Shown: piece by piece, positions 13,201 to 24,654 of the stretch
Layout of the letters: each line of letters starts with the position of its first letter
Position numbering within the stretch: the stretch's first letter is position 1
Origin: Auxenochlorella pyrenoidosa
Taxonomy: Eukaryota; Chlorophyta; Trebouxiophyceae; Chlorellales; Chlorellaceae
Direction: 5' to 3'
Assembly (NCBI GenBank): GCA_001430745.1
Contig: KQ482003.1
Location: forward strand, 934,153 to 998,152
DNA: 64,000 nucleotides
Notes under the pieces: generated by a model
The model's database searches: none
Told to the model about the DNA's origin: nothing
What the model saw: only the letters and a program-made list of their open reading frames with translations
Translations under genes and position numbers: made by a program

Positions 13201-16200
13201 AGAGGCGCAGCGTCTTCCTGCATGGATAGAAACCACAGCAAAGTGCCAGTTTGTTGAAGAGTGCAGGGGCTGCATTCACTGCCAAAAAAGCAGGCTGCTC
13301 AACAATCCGTTCATGCTGGTGATTGCTCTCGAGCACTCACCGCAGCCGCGTGCCAAACGTTGCCTCGTCCTCCTGCATGCCAATGCCGGTCAGGCGTGAG
13401 GGCGCCTCCCCCCAGCTGCACTCTGGCTCAGCCATGGAGCCTGCGCGCTTGCCCTCCTGCTCCAGCTGCCCCTGCTCCTGCTGCTGCTGCTGCTGCTGGC
13501 CGCCATCACCCGACTGCCTGGCCTTGCGGCCACGCCTGGGCGGAGCATCCACCTTGCTCTCCTGCGGCACAGGGGGGGGCAGCAAAGCACGAGCGGATGC
13601 GGCACTCAGCAACATCTCAGATATCCAGGCAGCAGAAAAGGGGCAGAATGGTGCAGGCAAATGCATAATGACGCCCAACCGACGATCAGGGAGCACGCTC
13701 GACGCTCGCGTCTGTTTGGCGACTCGCTGGGGCTCACCAGGATGGGCGTCATGTTGGCAGTGAATATCTGCTTGCCGCGGGTGAAGAGCGGCTCCAACAG
13801 CGCCACGGCCTTGAGTGGCTGGCCGATGTGCTGCATGGCCACTGCCAGCCTGCAGGCAGGCGCAGGTGAGCATGCTCTTCGAAAGCACGAGCGTCTCATC
13901 CGTCAAGCAAGGTCTTCTCTGTCCAATTCCACGATGAGGGGGACTGTCATCGGCAGCGTGTGCTTCAAAGCCACGCCTACAGCAGCGCTGCTTGCCTGTA
14001 GGCTGCCCGGTGGAAGGTCCGGTCCTTCTCGAGGCACCAGCGCATGGCGGCGCAGCAGTCCTCCAGCAGGCCCTGCCAGTCTTCCCTCAGCTCCTCATCT
14101 GCTGCTGCCGCAGCCGGCCTGCGGGCCTGCTGGCTGGGACTGTTCAGCGAGGTGTTGCTGGCGGGCAGGAAGCAGCAGCTGCCCACCAGCCGCAGCAGCT
14201 CTCGCTCCTGCTCGCTGGCCTGCTGCTCCCGCTCCCTTGTGCGCCGCCTGATGCCCTGCCGAGGCTGACCCTCTGACCCGCTGCTGTCCCAGCGAGCAGC
14301 AGAGGGCATGGCCAGCAGCAGGCGCATGCGGCTGGCGTGCAGCGCATAGAGCGGGTAGAGCATGCCGCCTTCGTCGCTGCTGGCATAGTGGCATGCCCGT
14401 GCTAGCAGTGGCAGCCAATTCGCCGGCGGCTGCTGCTGCTTGCGCAGGCAGCGAGCCTTTGCCACCAGCAGGTCCCAGCCAGCCATGTCGTCCTGCTCCT
14501 CCAGCGCTGCAGCCGCTGCATCAAAGGCAGCCTCAGCCAGGCGGCAGCCCTCTTTGTAGGCATCACTGGCCTTGACCTCCTGCCATGCTGCGTTGCTGCC
14601 CAGCGGGTCTTGGCAGGGCAGGCTGCGCAGCACATCCTGCAACAACCTGCGCACACCATGGAGAAGGATTGACACCCGGTCAGAGGCTCATGGAAGCACT
14701 GCACAAGATGCAAGTGCAGCAAGTCCACGGTAGCCTCAACAGAGTGCTGTTACTGGCAAAGACAATCCCAAACGGGCATGCATGCAGTCCCAGGGCGCAC
14801 CTCCAGCCGCTTGCGGCCAACAACCGCGTGCGGTCGTCATCGCTGGTTGCACACAGCCATGCCCCTGCCGTGGCCCAGTAGGCCAGGCGGCGCCACAGCC
14901 GCACCCTGTAAGTGCGAATAAAGAACAGGTGGGGCATAGCTCTTGATTGCAATTTGCAGTACATGCAGGACATAAACCGGCTGTTGCAAGCGACACTAGG
15001 GCTTTGCGCATATGATGCAAAACATGCTGCTCGTTAAATGCCAGGCACCTGTGCCGCAGATCACGGCCGTGGCGCCACTCTCGGTGAGTGATGATCTTGC
15101 TGGCAGCGTCCTGCAGCGTGGTATGTGGGCGCAGCAACATGCGCTAATTAGGAATGCACGAAAGGCATCAAGAACCCTGTGGAGGGTCTGGGAAGAGCAG
15201 TAGTCCAGTAGGACATGCATTACATCAACCCTACGTCGCGTCCAAACTGTTTTGCTCACCAGCAGGTCATCCGCTGCGCCATGGTACTCGTGCGCCAGCT
15301 TCTCCCAAGTCGCCGAGCGTTGAGGGTTGAAGCACAGGTCAGCTTTGGCAGCCTGCACGTGCCGCTCCACCGCCGCCTCTGCATTGTCCCCTAGCAGGTT
15401 GTCCACGCTGGTGCGCTGCAGGATGGGTTCGAGGACGGGATGCACTGAGCTTTCCCAGTGCACCAACCAGTTGCATTGAGAGCTTTTCAGATGACGGACG
15501 CTTTGAGGACAAATGAAGCGTCTCGCATGCACAGCTAGACTAGAAACAGCCTAAACTACTGTTCCCATCTATGCGAATGCCACATGCATGCTACTTGGCA
15601 GCATTTCAAGCCTCCAACTGTCCTTATAAACACAGCACTCTCACCTCTTTGTCCTGAAGCTCGCTCAGCAAATAGTACAGGCTGCGCCGCACAGCCGCGA
15701 GCTGCTCCTCATTCGCTCCTTCTAATATAGCTGGTGCGAAATCCTGGCCGCCCATGGCCCTTGGCGCTGCTGCCTCTTCGCGGGCCTCAGTGTGCTGGAG
15801 CGCTGGCGCCTGGGAGGCCAGCTCAAGCAGGCGCTGCATGGCATCAGGGCATGCGCCATCCAGCGAGCTGCACGGCATGTGGGGCGGCTCGGCTGCTGCC
15901 AGCTGGCGCCATGCGGCAGCCGAGCGAGCCGCCACTGCCGCTGGCAGCTCGATAAAGTGCTCGGCTGCAGCCTGGAGGAAGCCTGCAGGACATGGTGGCA
16001 GCAGCAGTACAGCACAAGCCTGAATGCTCGGCAATTTGCTGTCCACCTCGGCGTTGGCAAAAGGCACACTTATTCCTGCAAACCTGTTTTAGGCACACCT
16101 TTGTGCTTGGAAATATGCTCAACGTCCTCCAGCAGGAAAGGCTCCACCAGTGGCCACACATCCGCCACTGCCTGTGGGCTGGTGAGCTGGCGGGCCGCAG

Positions 16201-19200
16201 CCTCTGCACCACCTTTGGCCTGCAGGGCAAATAGAAAGCATCACTCAATTTCAATGCACATGGCTCTCATAAGCTCCATGCAGAAGAATTGAGGCACAAC
16301 AACATTTAAGCAATCCAACTTTGAACACATAACCAAACATCTGCCGCCCTCCCCACCCTGCCTCGAGCTCACATGGAAGTCGCCGCCCCACTCCTCCTGC
16401 TTGTCAAGTCCAGGGAGCTCCAGCCCGAACAGCCAGAACAAGCAGTGCTGCACGCCGCCAGTGAGCTGCTGCCGCAGTTCTGCTGCATCGGGGACTTCAC
16501 CAGCCTGGGCAGGGGCTGGCTCTGTGCCAAGCGCATCCAGCTGCTTCAGCAGCAACTGCAGCTTGCCCATGCACGCCTGCAGAGCCAGATAAAGGGCATA
16601 ACGCTGCAGCTCTTGAGGAAAGTACACGAGCTGCTGCAAAACATATGGCCCCTGTAAATCGGGCATAATTTGTGCACTCCAGCCTTCACAGCACAGTATG
16701 TTGTCCGAACTGTCTTTCTCCAACGCACCTGGACAAATCGGCCCCGCCTGTCCATCAGAGCCTGTGCGGTGCCCAGGGCCTCGCACAGGTGCCAGGCAAC
16801 ATCCTGCGCCCTCTCCACAGCCTGCAGCACTTGAACGCTGCCTGCCTTGCCACCACCAGCTCCGGGCTCTTGCACTTGCCGTCCTGCTGCCAGGCTGTCC
16901 AGCAGCAGGAGGGTGGTGGCCGCATCCACCATGGCGCCCCGCTTGGCATTGACCTGCAGTCAAGTCAGAAGGTAAATGCATGTTGAATCATAGCACATCA
17001 TCAACAACAGATCGGCAGCAACAGCAACATGAGTGCGGTTTCTCTGCCATTTGCACGTGGCATGTCCTTGGGTGTAAGCATTGGGTTCTGTGGACCCAAA
17101 CCACTCGCCTTGAGGTTCAAGGCAGACTCGGCAGCAGCCGGGCCTGCGGCTGCCAGCGAGGCCGCACAGCTTGCCACTGCTAGCGCTGCCTGCTGCTGCA
17201 CCTCTTCAAACATGGCAAGCTCCATGGGGTGCAGTGCCACCTGGTGTTTCTGCCGTGGCTGCTGCTCGGCACTACCACTGCTGCACTCGGCTGCAGCTGG
17301 CAGCGAGAGTGCGGCGCAGTGCTGCTGCAGGAAGCTGGCCGCAGCATCAAGTGCCCCTGCAGCTTCTCGCCTCGCCATGAGCTGCTCTGCAGCGGCATGC
17401 AGGGCTGCAGCAGCCTGGCTGTCTGCAGCATCCTCCCTGCCCTGCAAGAGCGGCAGCAGCTGAGGTGGCACTGCTGGCAGCAGCGCATTGAGCAACCGCA
17501 GGTGGCACCTGAGCACCAGGCCCAGGCTGCCGCTGGCGCTCGCCGCAGACAGCAGCATGTGCATGCCACGCAGCCACTGCTGCTCGTCAAGCTGCAGCAT
17601 CTGCTGCTCCTTGTCCGTGTTGCACAGAAGCACCGGCGCCAGTGCGTCCACCACAGCCGCTTGGTCGCCCGCGGCCGCGCTCTGCCCGGCAGCTCCAAGC
17701 ACAGTGTGCAGCTGCAGTGCCTCCTGCTTGGCCTTGACGGTGGCCTGGCTGATGCTTGCGTCTGCCTGGCAGTGTGGCAAGGAGATTGCAAGTCCGACTG
17801 CATAGATGTGGCAAACACGGGGCATGCAGGTTAATGCATGGCTGCATACTGGTTGCCCTGCAAGGCACGGCTGCTTGATCACACCCACATCCTTCTGGCA
17901 TTGCTGTGTTTAAATCCACATGCCTGGGCTGCGCATGGCGGTGTGAGCGTAGCTTTGCCACGCACCTAGTTGGTTGAGGGTAACCTCGCAGCGAGCATAC
18001 GCGGCGCTGGCAGCCAGCATGTCGGAGCTGCTCTCAAGCAGCCGCCCGGTGGCCCACCAGTAACGGGCATGGCCCCGCAACTGCTCATCGCTGGGAGACT
18101 CTGCTGCCTCTGCAACTGCCAGACGGTACCGCGACAGCCACAGCTGGCAGCTGTGCTGCAGCTGCTCCAGGCTGAGCTCTGACCGCCGGCCACGGGCGCT
18201 GGCCGAGCGCTTTACAAGGCCGCTGGACTGGCGCAGGCCCGGCGCCGTTGGGGTGCTGCAACGACTGGCCACTGCTGCTGCACTGCTGCTGGCCACGGCT
18301 GCTGCGGGCGGCGCGCTACCTGGCTGGGATGGGGCTCGAGCGGCTGCCACAGCTGCGTCAGCAAACAGCTCTCCAAGAACAAGGCATTGCTCTGGAGTGT
18401 GTGGCAGGCCGTCATGCTCCACATGGTGAGCGACCTGCAGCAGCTGCAGGCGGGCTGGTGGCGGCAGCTGGGCGGCCCCGCTGGAGCTGCCCAGCGTGCT
18501 AAGCAGCACATCCGCCAAATCGAGCCTGGAGATGCCGTGGGCCGGCAGCCGCTTGATAAAGGCCTTCACTGCCGCTTCCTCGAGCTGCTGCTCTGCTGCT
18601 GCTTGCTGGTCATTGATGCTGGCGCCAGCAGCACCTGGCCCGGCCTTGGCCGGGGACGACAGCAAAGGAGAGGGAGCCCCTGCCCCGGGTGCTGCTGGCT
18701 GCAGCTTGCTGAGGCGCGAGCCCAGCATGCCCAGCAGCTCAACGGCCTCTTCATCGGGCATTTGCTCCTGGTCGCCGCCGGCTGCAGCTGGCACCAGTGG
18801 CAGCGGAACAATGCCAGTTGCAGCCCTGCAGGGAAGCATCACAAGGCCCTGATCAGCAGGACATAGGGTCACTGCTGCTTGACAGGCACAGTGTAGCCGT
18901 GTCAGTACACACAGGCGAGAACGAACGCGCTGAAGCATGCAGTCACATCCTGCCTCGCCCCGCACCTGGAGCGAGTGGAGCGCCCCTCCAACTTGCGGCT
19001 CGCTCGGCCATTCGGGTGCCGCTGCTCCTGCTCCTCCTCTGCAGGCGAAGCTGCAAGCGATGCAGCTGATGGGCATTGCGCTTGGGCATTGTTCGGTGAG
19101 GATGCAATGCCGGTGCCTGCTGGCAGTGCAGCCGGCGAGAGCTGGGCTGGCCCCGCAGGGGTCGCGGCCTCCAGCCCAGATGGTGCTGGAGGGCTCTGGT

Positions 19201-20663
19201 CGATCGCCATAGCTGCAGGGCTTGCATCCTCGCCATGGCCTGCCGCAGGCATTGGGGATGGAGAGGCAGATGATGCGGGCGTGGCAAGGCCTTGCTGGCA
19301 CTGCTCCTGCTCCTGCTGCCCAAGCTCTGCTGTTGCCGGAACGCCAGCCGGCGTTGGGGACTCCTGAGTCGCAGTTGCTGCAGGGCTAGTTTCTGGCCCA
19401 TTCTCTTGCTGCTGGCCTGCCTTCTGCTGCTGCTGTGGCTGCTGTTGCGGCTGCTGCCCTGGCGGCGGGTTCTTCTTGTAGTTGAACCGCACCAGTGAGG
19501 GCACCATCTTGCGCTCCGGCAGGGGCCCTCCGCCCGGCGCTGCAAGCGCTGCACCCTCCACCAACTTGTTTCCAGTCAGGAAGAGCAAGGAGTGGTGCAG
19601 CAGCTGCTGCCAGGTGGGCTGCTCCAGCGTGCGCGGCCGCTCCAGCTGTTGGCGCTGCGACCGGCGCGCCTCGATGCCCGGGCGGTCGCCCACAGGCGGC
19701 AGCTGCAGCAGTCCTGCACCAGCAGCAGTTGTGGAAGCAGCACTGCTGCCTTGCTGCTGCGCCGCCAGCATTGCTGCCGCACCCGCATGCCGAGGGTTCT
19801 GCCGCAGCAGTGCTGAGGCAAGCACTGCTGCCGCCGGGGCATCCCCTGCCTGGCTCAGCAGGCCCAGCAGCTTGTCTGGCATTGTGGGGTGCTCAGGGTC
19901 CACTTCCAGCCCCCGCTCAAAGGCGGTGCGCGCAGCGGCCATGTACCCTGCCTCTGCAGCCTGCAGATAATGACAAGCAGAAAATGCCAGTGCAACATAC
20001 CTGGGTGAGGACCCGGACAGCTGAGGACAGCCATGCGGCATGGTTTCGGCAGCCTGCAAGTGATGCACAGCCCACCTGCAAGCAAGGCAAGCTGCAGGGC
20101 TCGTGCGCTCGCTCACCAGCGTGCCCAGCTTGTTCCACAGCAGCGCATCGTCCTCCACCATCTCGGTGGCCAGGGAGTAGAAGGCCAGCGCCTCGCCCGA
20201 GGCGCCGGGCCGCCGCGCCAGCAAGTCGCCCAGGTTCCTGAACGCCAGGAACTTGATCCTGTGCAGCTGGTCCGTGGCTCCCTCTGCAACAACAGGCTCC
20301 TCCAGCAGCGAGCGCAGCGCCGCCTGCAAGCGAGCCGTCGGGCCGGTTGCGGTGCAGCGATCGAGTGCAACAAATTGTGACAGTGGTGGGCTGTGGGACA
20401 TAATGTGCAGAAGTTTTTAATATGTGCATTTGAAGGTGTGCATGGCTACTAGACACACATACCAGCAAGGCAAGCATGGCTGCTGGATGCACTCGCACCT
20501 CGGCCTCCGCCTCGCGGCGGCTTTGAATGAGTGCCAGCGCCCTCTCAAAGGCAGCAATCGCACGCTGTTCCTTTGCTTCGGTGGTCAAACCAAGCGGTTC
20601 ACTGCCGGGCTGGCCATCAGCCGCCTGATTGACGGTGGCAAAGCCCCGAAGCAGGGACGCCAT
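10211..20663 (-). CDS. Calcineurin-binding protein CABIN1 / HIR3-like histone chaperone subunit
   Basis: Twenty-three exons close exactly to 2360 aa, close to human CABIN1 (about 2220). The N-terminus (LTTEAKEQRAIAAFERALAL, then AALRSLLEEPVV) matches the start of plant CABIN1-like proteins. TPR-like repeats run over residues about 40-200 (FRNLGDLLARR, DALLWNKLGTL, AFERGLEVDPEHP). The basic segment RASRKLEGRSTRSR is near residue 450, where plant homologues have RRSTRLERLRSR. Other conserved blocks are ADLCFNPQRSATWEKLA and EKDRTFHRAAYRLAVAM. In yeast and animals this subunit scaffolds the HIR complex that deposits H3.3-H4 independently of replication. Long Q-, A- and P-rich spacers and a basic C-terminus (GRKRGAPAPSEAAPPTTRKR) look disordered. 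Two introns use GC donors (17108, 13995). Exons, 5' to 3': 20663-20499, 20323-20117, 19960-18966, 18825-17966, 17761-17109, 16953-16729, 16651-16373, 16219-16099, 15982-15645, 15415-15260, 15110-15049, 14905-14801, 14646-13996, 13849-13738, 13561-13341, 13217-13029, 12882-12465, 12313-12231, 12101-12024, 11879-11793, 11586-11049, 10906-10818, 10661-10211. The 17966 boundary is the least certain. Confidence 0.85.
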
Positions 20664-21445
20664 GGTGCGCTGTTATGGTGCTGCTGCCCGCCTGCCGTCA
20701 CACACTGCTGCTCGCCCAACGGCCCGGCGCAGCGCCAGCGGGCCGGGCCCGCCTAACGGTGCTGCTCAAGGCCTGATCAGCACTGCCGAGGCTGTGTGCC
20801 GCCGCTGCAGGCTAACAAAAATTTTCGAGCTCCCTGTTGGCGCGGCGCGGCCTGACAACGGTGACGATCGCTCACTGAGATGGACACGAGGTTGAAGAGC
20901 AAATGAGCTTGAGCGTGGAGACAGATGCGCCGCCGCGGCGTGCCGTGTGTGCTGCCTTGGTGCGTGCAGCTGAAGGCCACTGTGAGGTGGATGCTCACTG
21001 CTGAATCCACTGCATCACAGCTGGCTCAAGGGCGGCTTCAACAGGATGTTGCTTGGTCCCATGCGCTTATGCCAAACGTATTGGGAGTTCCCCTCGCGTT
21101 CTTGCATTCTGTTCCGAGGTGGTTGCATTATACCTTGCAGTACTAAATGCGCAAATGGGGGGCGGCAGTTCAAAATAAGCTGTTCACTTGCGCTATATGG
21201 AATGGCTGGTTTGAAATGTTCAAAGATGCCTGCCTGCTAATTGTTTATAACGACGGGATCACCCAGCTGCCAGCAACTGCAGGGCCACCATGTTGTCCTC
21301 ATTCGCTCTTTGGCTCATTGCATTTACAGAACTCTGTGCAGTTCAAAGGCACTCTACAGGCTCAATTTTTTAACGAAAGCCGCTGCACATGGCGTCAAAA
21401 CTGTGCAGCAGCAGCATGCCAGCCCGCCTGCAGTCCCCACGGGAC
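20664..21445. other. Intergenic: promoter of CABIN1-like gene and 3' end of the epimerase gene
   Basis: This is 782 bp between two minus-strand genes. The left part should hold the CABIN1-like promoter and leader. The right part is the epimerase 3' region, with a minus-strand TGTAA at 21328-21324. I found no conserved reading frame, tRNA or repeat. Confidence 0.5.
21324..21328 (-). terminator. TGTAA polyadenylation signal
   Basis: The minus strand reads TGTAAATG about 120 bp after the epimerase stop codon, the expected algal 3'-end signal. Confidence 0.5.
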
Positions 21446-24242
21446 CTACAGGTCTCGCACCGCCCACTCTGCCTGCGCACGCCAGAACTCTCCAGGCTTG
21501 AGCTTCACAGGGCTGCTAAACTGTGCGTTCTCCACGCAGCAGAAGCTGCAGGAGTGTGTGAGTGGACAGGACACAAGAATGAGCTCACCATTGCAGGCAT
21601 CAGCTCACGAGTCACAACCGCCGGCTTGCCCCTCAGCAGGCAGCCTGTTGGCACCCCTGCAACCTGTAGAGCTCGCTCGCACCTGCGATAGCAGTCGGGC
21701 ATGGCTGTCCAAGGCGACCACACCACAATGTCTGAGAAGTTGTTGGAGGTGAAGGTGACTGCCGCCCCTGCAGTGCAGATTGGGGGATGCAGCAGAACTA
21801 CCTTGCACCAGAACTGTCATATATACACGAGCAGTTGGTTCAGACCTGGAGAGCGAGAACAGCAGAGATGGTGCGAAGCTGCTGCCAGGTGCAGGTGGTA
21901 CTCACCGGTGCCGACATCCAGCTCAGCAAAGTCCTTGGCCTTCAGGTACACGCTGCAAGGAGGCGGACGCAGCAGGGGCAGTTGCAGCGCAGGCATGCAC
22001 CCCTGATGTAAATTGCACAGCGAATGCAGAGTGCTAGCTTGCTTAATGCTCGCAGTGCTGGGCTGATCCATGCTGCTCCTTGCACAGCCTTAGCAACCAT
22101 TCATATCGCTCTCCACACGTAGCCTGCAATCCTCACCTGTCTGTGGGCCCGGTGAAAGTGATCTCCTCGCGGTCCTCCGTCTTCTTGGCAGGATTCTTGG
22201 GGTCCACGGTCTGCAACAAACGCAGGGCCGGGTTGAGGACCACATGAATGTGCAGCGCTCTTCTCGACCATGTCATCATGCCGCCCGATCGCTCCTGCGC
22301 ATGCATGCAGGCACGCCGTGACAATGCATTTCTCAGGAGCGCATGCCTTGAATGCATGCACCTCTGGCCATCTCTCACCTTGTCCAGGTATTCCAAGCCC
22401 TTCAGCCCGCGGACCTTTGCCTTCTCAATATCCAGCACCTCAACTGCATACAGAATGCGGGGCCCATCCTGGTGTGCACTGCAGCATATCAAAGCTGCAA
22501 GCCGCACTGCGCAGCCACAGGAATAAATGTCAGGACTGCAGCAAATTGATGAATGGCATGGGTCTGTCAGCAGCACCGATTCACACTTCCCCGTTCTGGG
22601 CACTCACCATACGTGTGCAGCGCACAGGTGAAGTCAAACGGCTTGTCGTCTGCGTTCATCACGCGCATGTCGACACGCAGCAGCTCGCCTGCAGCAGAGA
22701 GCATTCAGCAAGAAGGAGAGGCATGCCAGGTGTGCGTCAGCACCTGCTCACCAGCAAATTGCTATTAAACAGGAGGCCAACAGTGAAGACGCCTTGCACT
22801 TCAAACTTAGCCGCGGCGGCATGCTCACCATGCAGCGCAATGCTGTATGCCACCTTGAACTTGTACGGCCACCTGCGCAAGGCAAATGAAACAAGATCAG
22901 ATGGTGTGCGAGGGCTGCAGCGGTCCTACTTTGGTCTCGTTGCTTAATCGATTAATTTACCACCTGGAGTGTGCTTGGGCAGCAGAGGCGGGCCGGTAAC
23001 TCACATCTTGCGGCTGTACTCGCTGTCCGTGAGCACGAGCGTCACCTCTGGGTCACGGTCGTCGGGCTGCGGGTCGGCGCTGGTGGAGGCAATCTCCCCT
23101 GCAGCAGCAAAGGCAGCGCCACAGCCATCTTGAGAAAGACGGATGGGAGCGCAGTATCCTCGGTGCATTCCAACATCGGGCAGTCGGCTGCATACTGGTT
23201 GCACACCCCGATTCGAGTTGGAAACACTTTCAAGTCGGGCAATTTTTCCCAGGGAAAACTCACAGTCCACGTTACGTGCAAAGCCGTGCTGCTGCATCTT
23301 GTCACTGGGGCCAAACTGCAGAGCAACGGCCAGGTTGTTGCGGCCAGGTGAGCACAGGGAGCGACAACAGGGGCTGCTCAACTGCAGCGCCACTGTACGA
23401 AACACCACTGCAGTGGTATGAATCTGCACCCAAGCCAGGCAGACATGCAACAAGGCATGAGCGCTGCCCATCGGCCAGCACCTGCGGGAAGCAGTGCGGG
23501 ATGCCGCCCGAGATGGGCTTGCTCTTGGGGTTGTCCGACTGCAGCACTTTGAGCGCGTCAGGGCGCATGTACAGCACCTCGTCACCGCTGGCCTGCAGGT
23601 GCAGCGGCAGCATAAGCAATAACTCATGTCCTTGCTTCCTGGGTCAACTGTTGCTGTAGCTGCTGCTGGCTTCTACCTGCTGCATTTGGTGGATGCACAG
23701 CAGGGCGATGCCTTCAATGCGCCCGCCTCCTTTGGCGCACCTGCTTGAACGAGGTGATGCAGCCGCCAAAGAGGCACACCTCTGCGGATGCGCCACAGGC
23801 GTGCGTCAAGCGCACGGTGGGCAGGCCGCCCAGGCCCGCAAACACCTCGACATGGTCGGGGATGCCAAACTCCTTGTTCAGCGCCTGAATGTCGGGGGCC
23901 GCCGCTGCAGCGGCAGCGCGCACCGCTAGCCGGCTGCAGCGCGCTTGCTGCTTCTGCTGCTGCTGCTGGCTGCGACGGGGCGCAGCGGCGGGCCGTGCAG
24001 CGGCAGGGCGCACACCCTGGTGCAGCCCAGAACCGGGCGCCCTGCACGGCGGAGGCGTCGGCGGGCGGCGGCAGTGCAAACAACATTGAGCTTTCCGTCA
24101 CATCAGTTGGGTTGCATGGGATTCGTCCGTTCGATGTGCAGGGTGTCTGTGCAGAGGGGCTCGAGCAAGAGCGGCCTGGCTACTGCTTCCCCCACCTGAG
24201 AGCGGCCTGGACCCTATGCGATGTGCAGATCGCGGCAATCAT
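21446..24242 (-). CDS. Glucose-6-phosphate 1-epimerase (aldose-1-epimerase family), plastid-type leader
   Basis: Twelve exons close exactly to 366 aa. Residues 1 to about 55 are a plastid-like leader (MIAAICTSHRVQAALR joined to an R/Q/A-rich stretch ending RLAVRAAAAA). The rest matches plant 'apospory-associated protein C' / hexose-6-phosphate mutarotases: ISGGIPHCFPQFGPSDKMQQ, HGFARN (His about 163), ALHTY (His about 241, probable catalytic base), DIVVWSPW, and CVENAQ with Glu about 339 as probable catalytic acid. It interconverts alpha- and beta-glucose 6-phosphate. Exon 1 is short (24242-24196) and was chosen because it gives an ATG, a good donor and the right phase; the only other ATG nearby (24089) is in the wrong frame. 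Exons: 24242-24196, 24041-23741, 23592-23482, 23315-23264, 23098-23005, 22872-22829, 22688-22608, 22443-22379, 22210-22137, 21952-21906, 21767-21683, 21545-21446. Confidence 0.88.
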
Positions 24243-24654
24243 GCTTGCAGGGAATGCACGGAATGCGCGATGGGATAGCAAGAGAACAGGGGAGGCCATG
24301 CTGGCATGGGGCGAAGGAAGAGCAGCCCAGCGGGCTCGTTTGCGCTTGTTTCTTCTCGGATCGGGCCGTGATCACTCCTGAGCATCATGCCGGGCCTGTA
24401 AAGGCTGCTTGAAGGCAGCGCAAGCGATCTCACGAGGGCGCCTTCTTTTGAGTGGCCTGAACCCTCTAGAGAGCATTAGAACGTCCTGTAGAGGCACAAA
24501 GAAAGTGGCGGGGTCCAGCAGGTGCAGAACGCTGCCCTCTCCCGCTGCCGCCCGCCGTGGCCCTGCAGCGCTGCCTGCCCGCATGCCCCCCCCCCCCCCC
24601 CCGCATCTGCACTCAAAGGTAGTGATCTGCCAATCCTGCAGGCGCCCTCGAGTC
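24243..24654. promoter_or_regulatory. Bidirectional promoter between epimerase and VPS18 genes
   Basis: The two start codons are head-to-head across 412 bp, so both promoters must lie here. The stretch contains a 17-C homopolymer at 24586-24602. An acceptor-like CTGCAG ends at 24640, just before the VPS18 start, so a 5'-UTR intron or an extra upstream exon for VPS18 is possible. I recognise no TATA box. Confidence 0.5.
24586..24602. repeat. Homopolymer of 17 C (G on the other strand)
   Basis: Seventeen consecutive C residues lie 52 bp upstream of the VPS18 start codon. Such runs slip in replication and sequencing, so the exact length is uncertain. Confidence 0.9.

Noticed and set aside
23673..24089. 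ATG at 24089 (MLFALPPPADAS) as start of the epimerase
   Set aside because: It is in a different frame from the conserved sequence. Joining it would need either a very short intron or loss of the plastid-like leader; the exon at 24242-24196 fits better.
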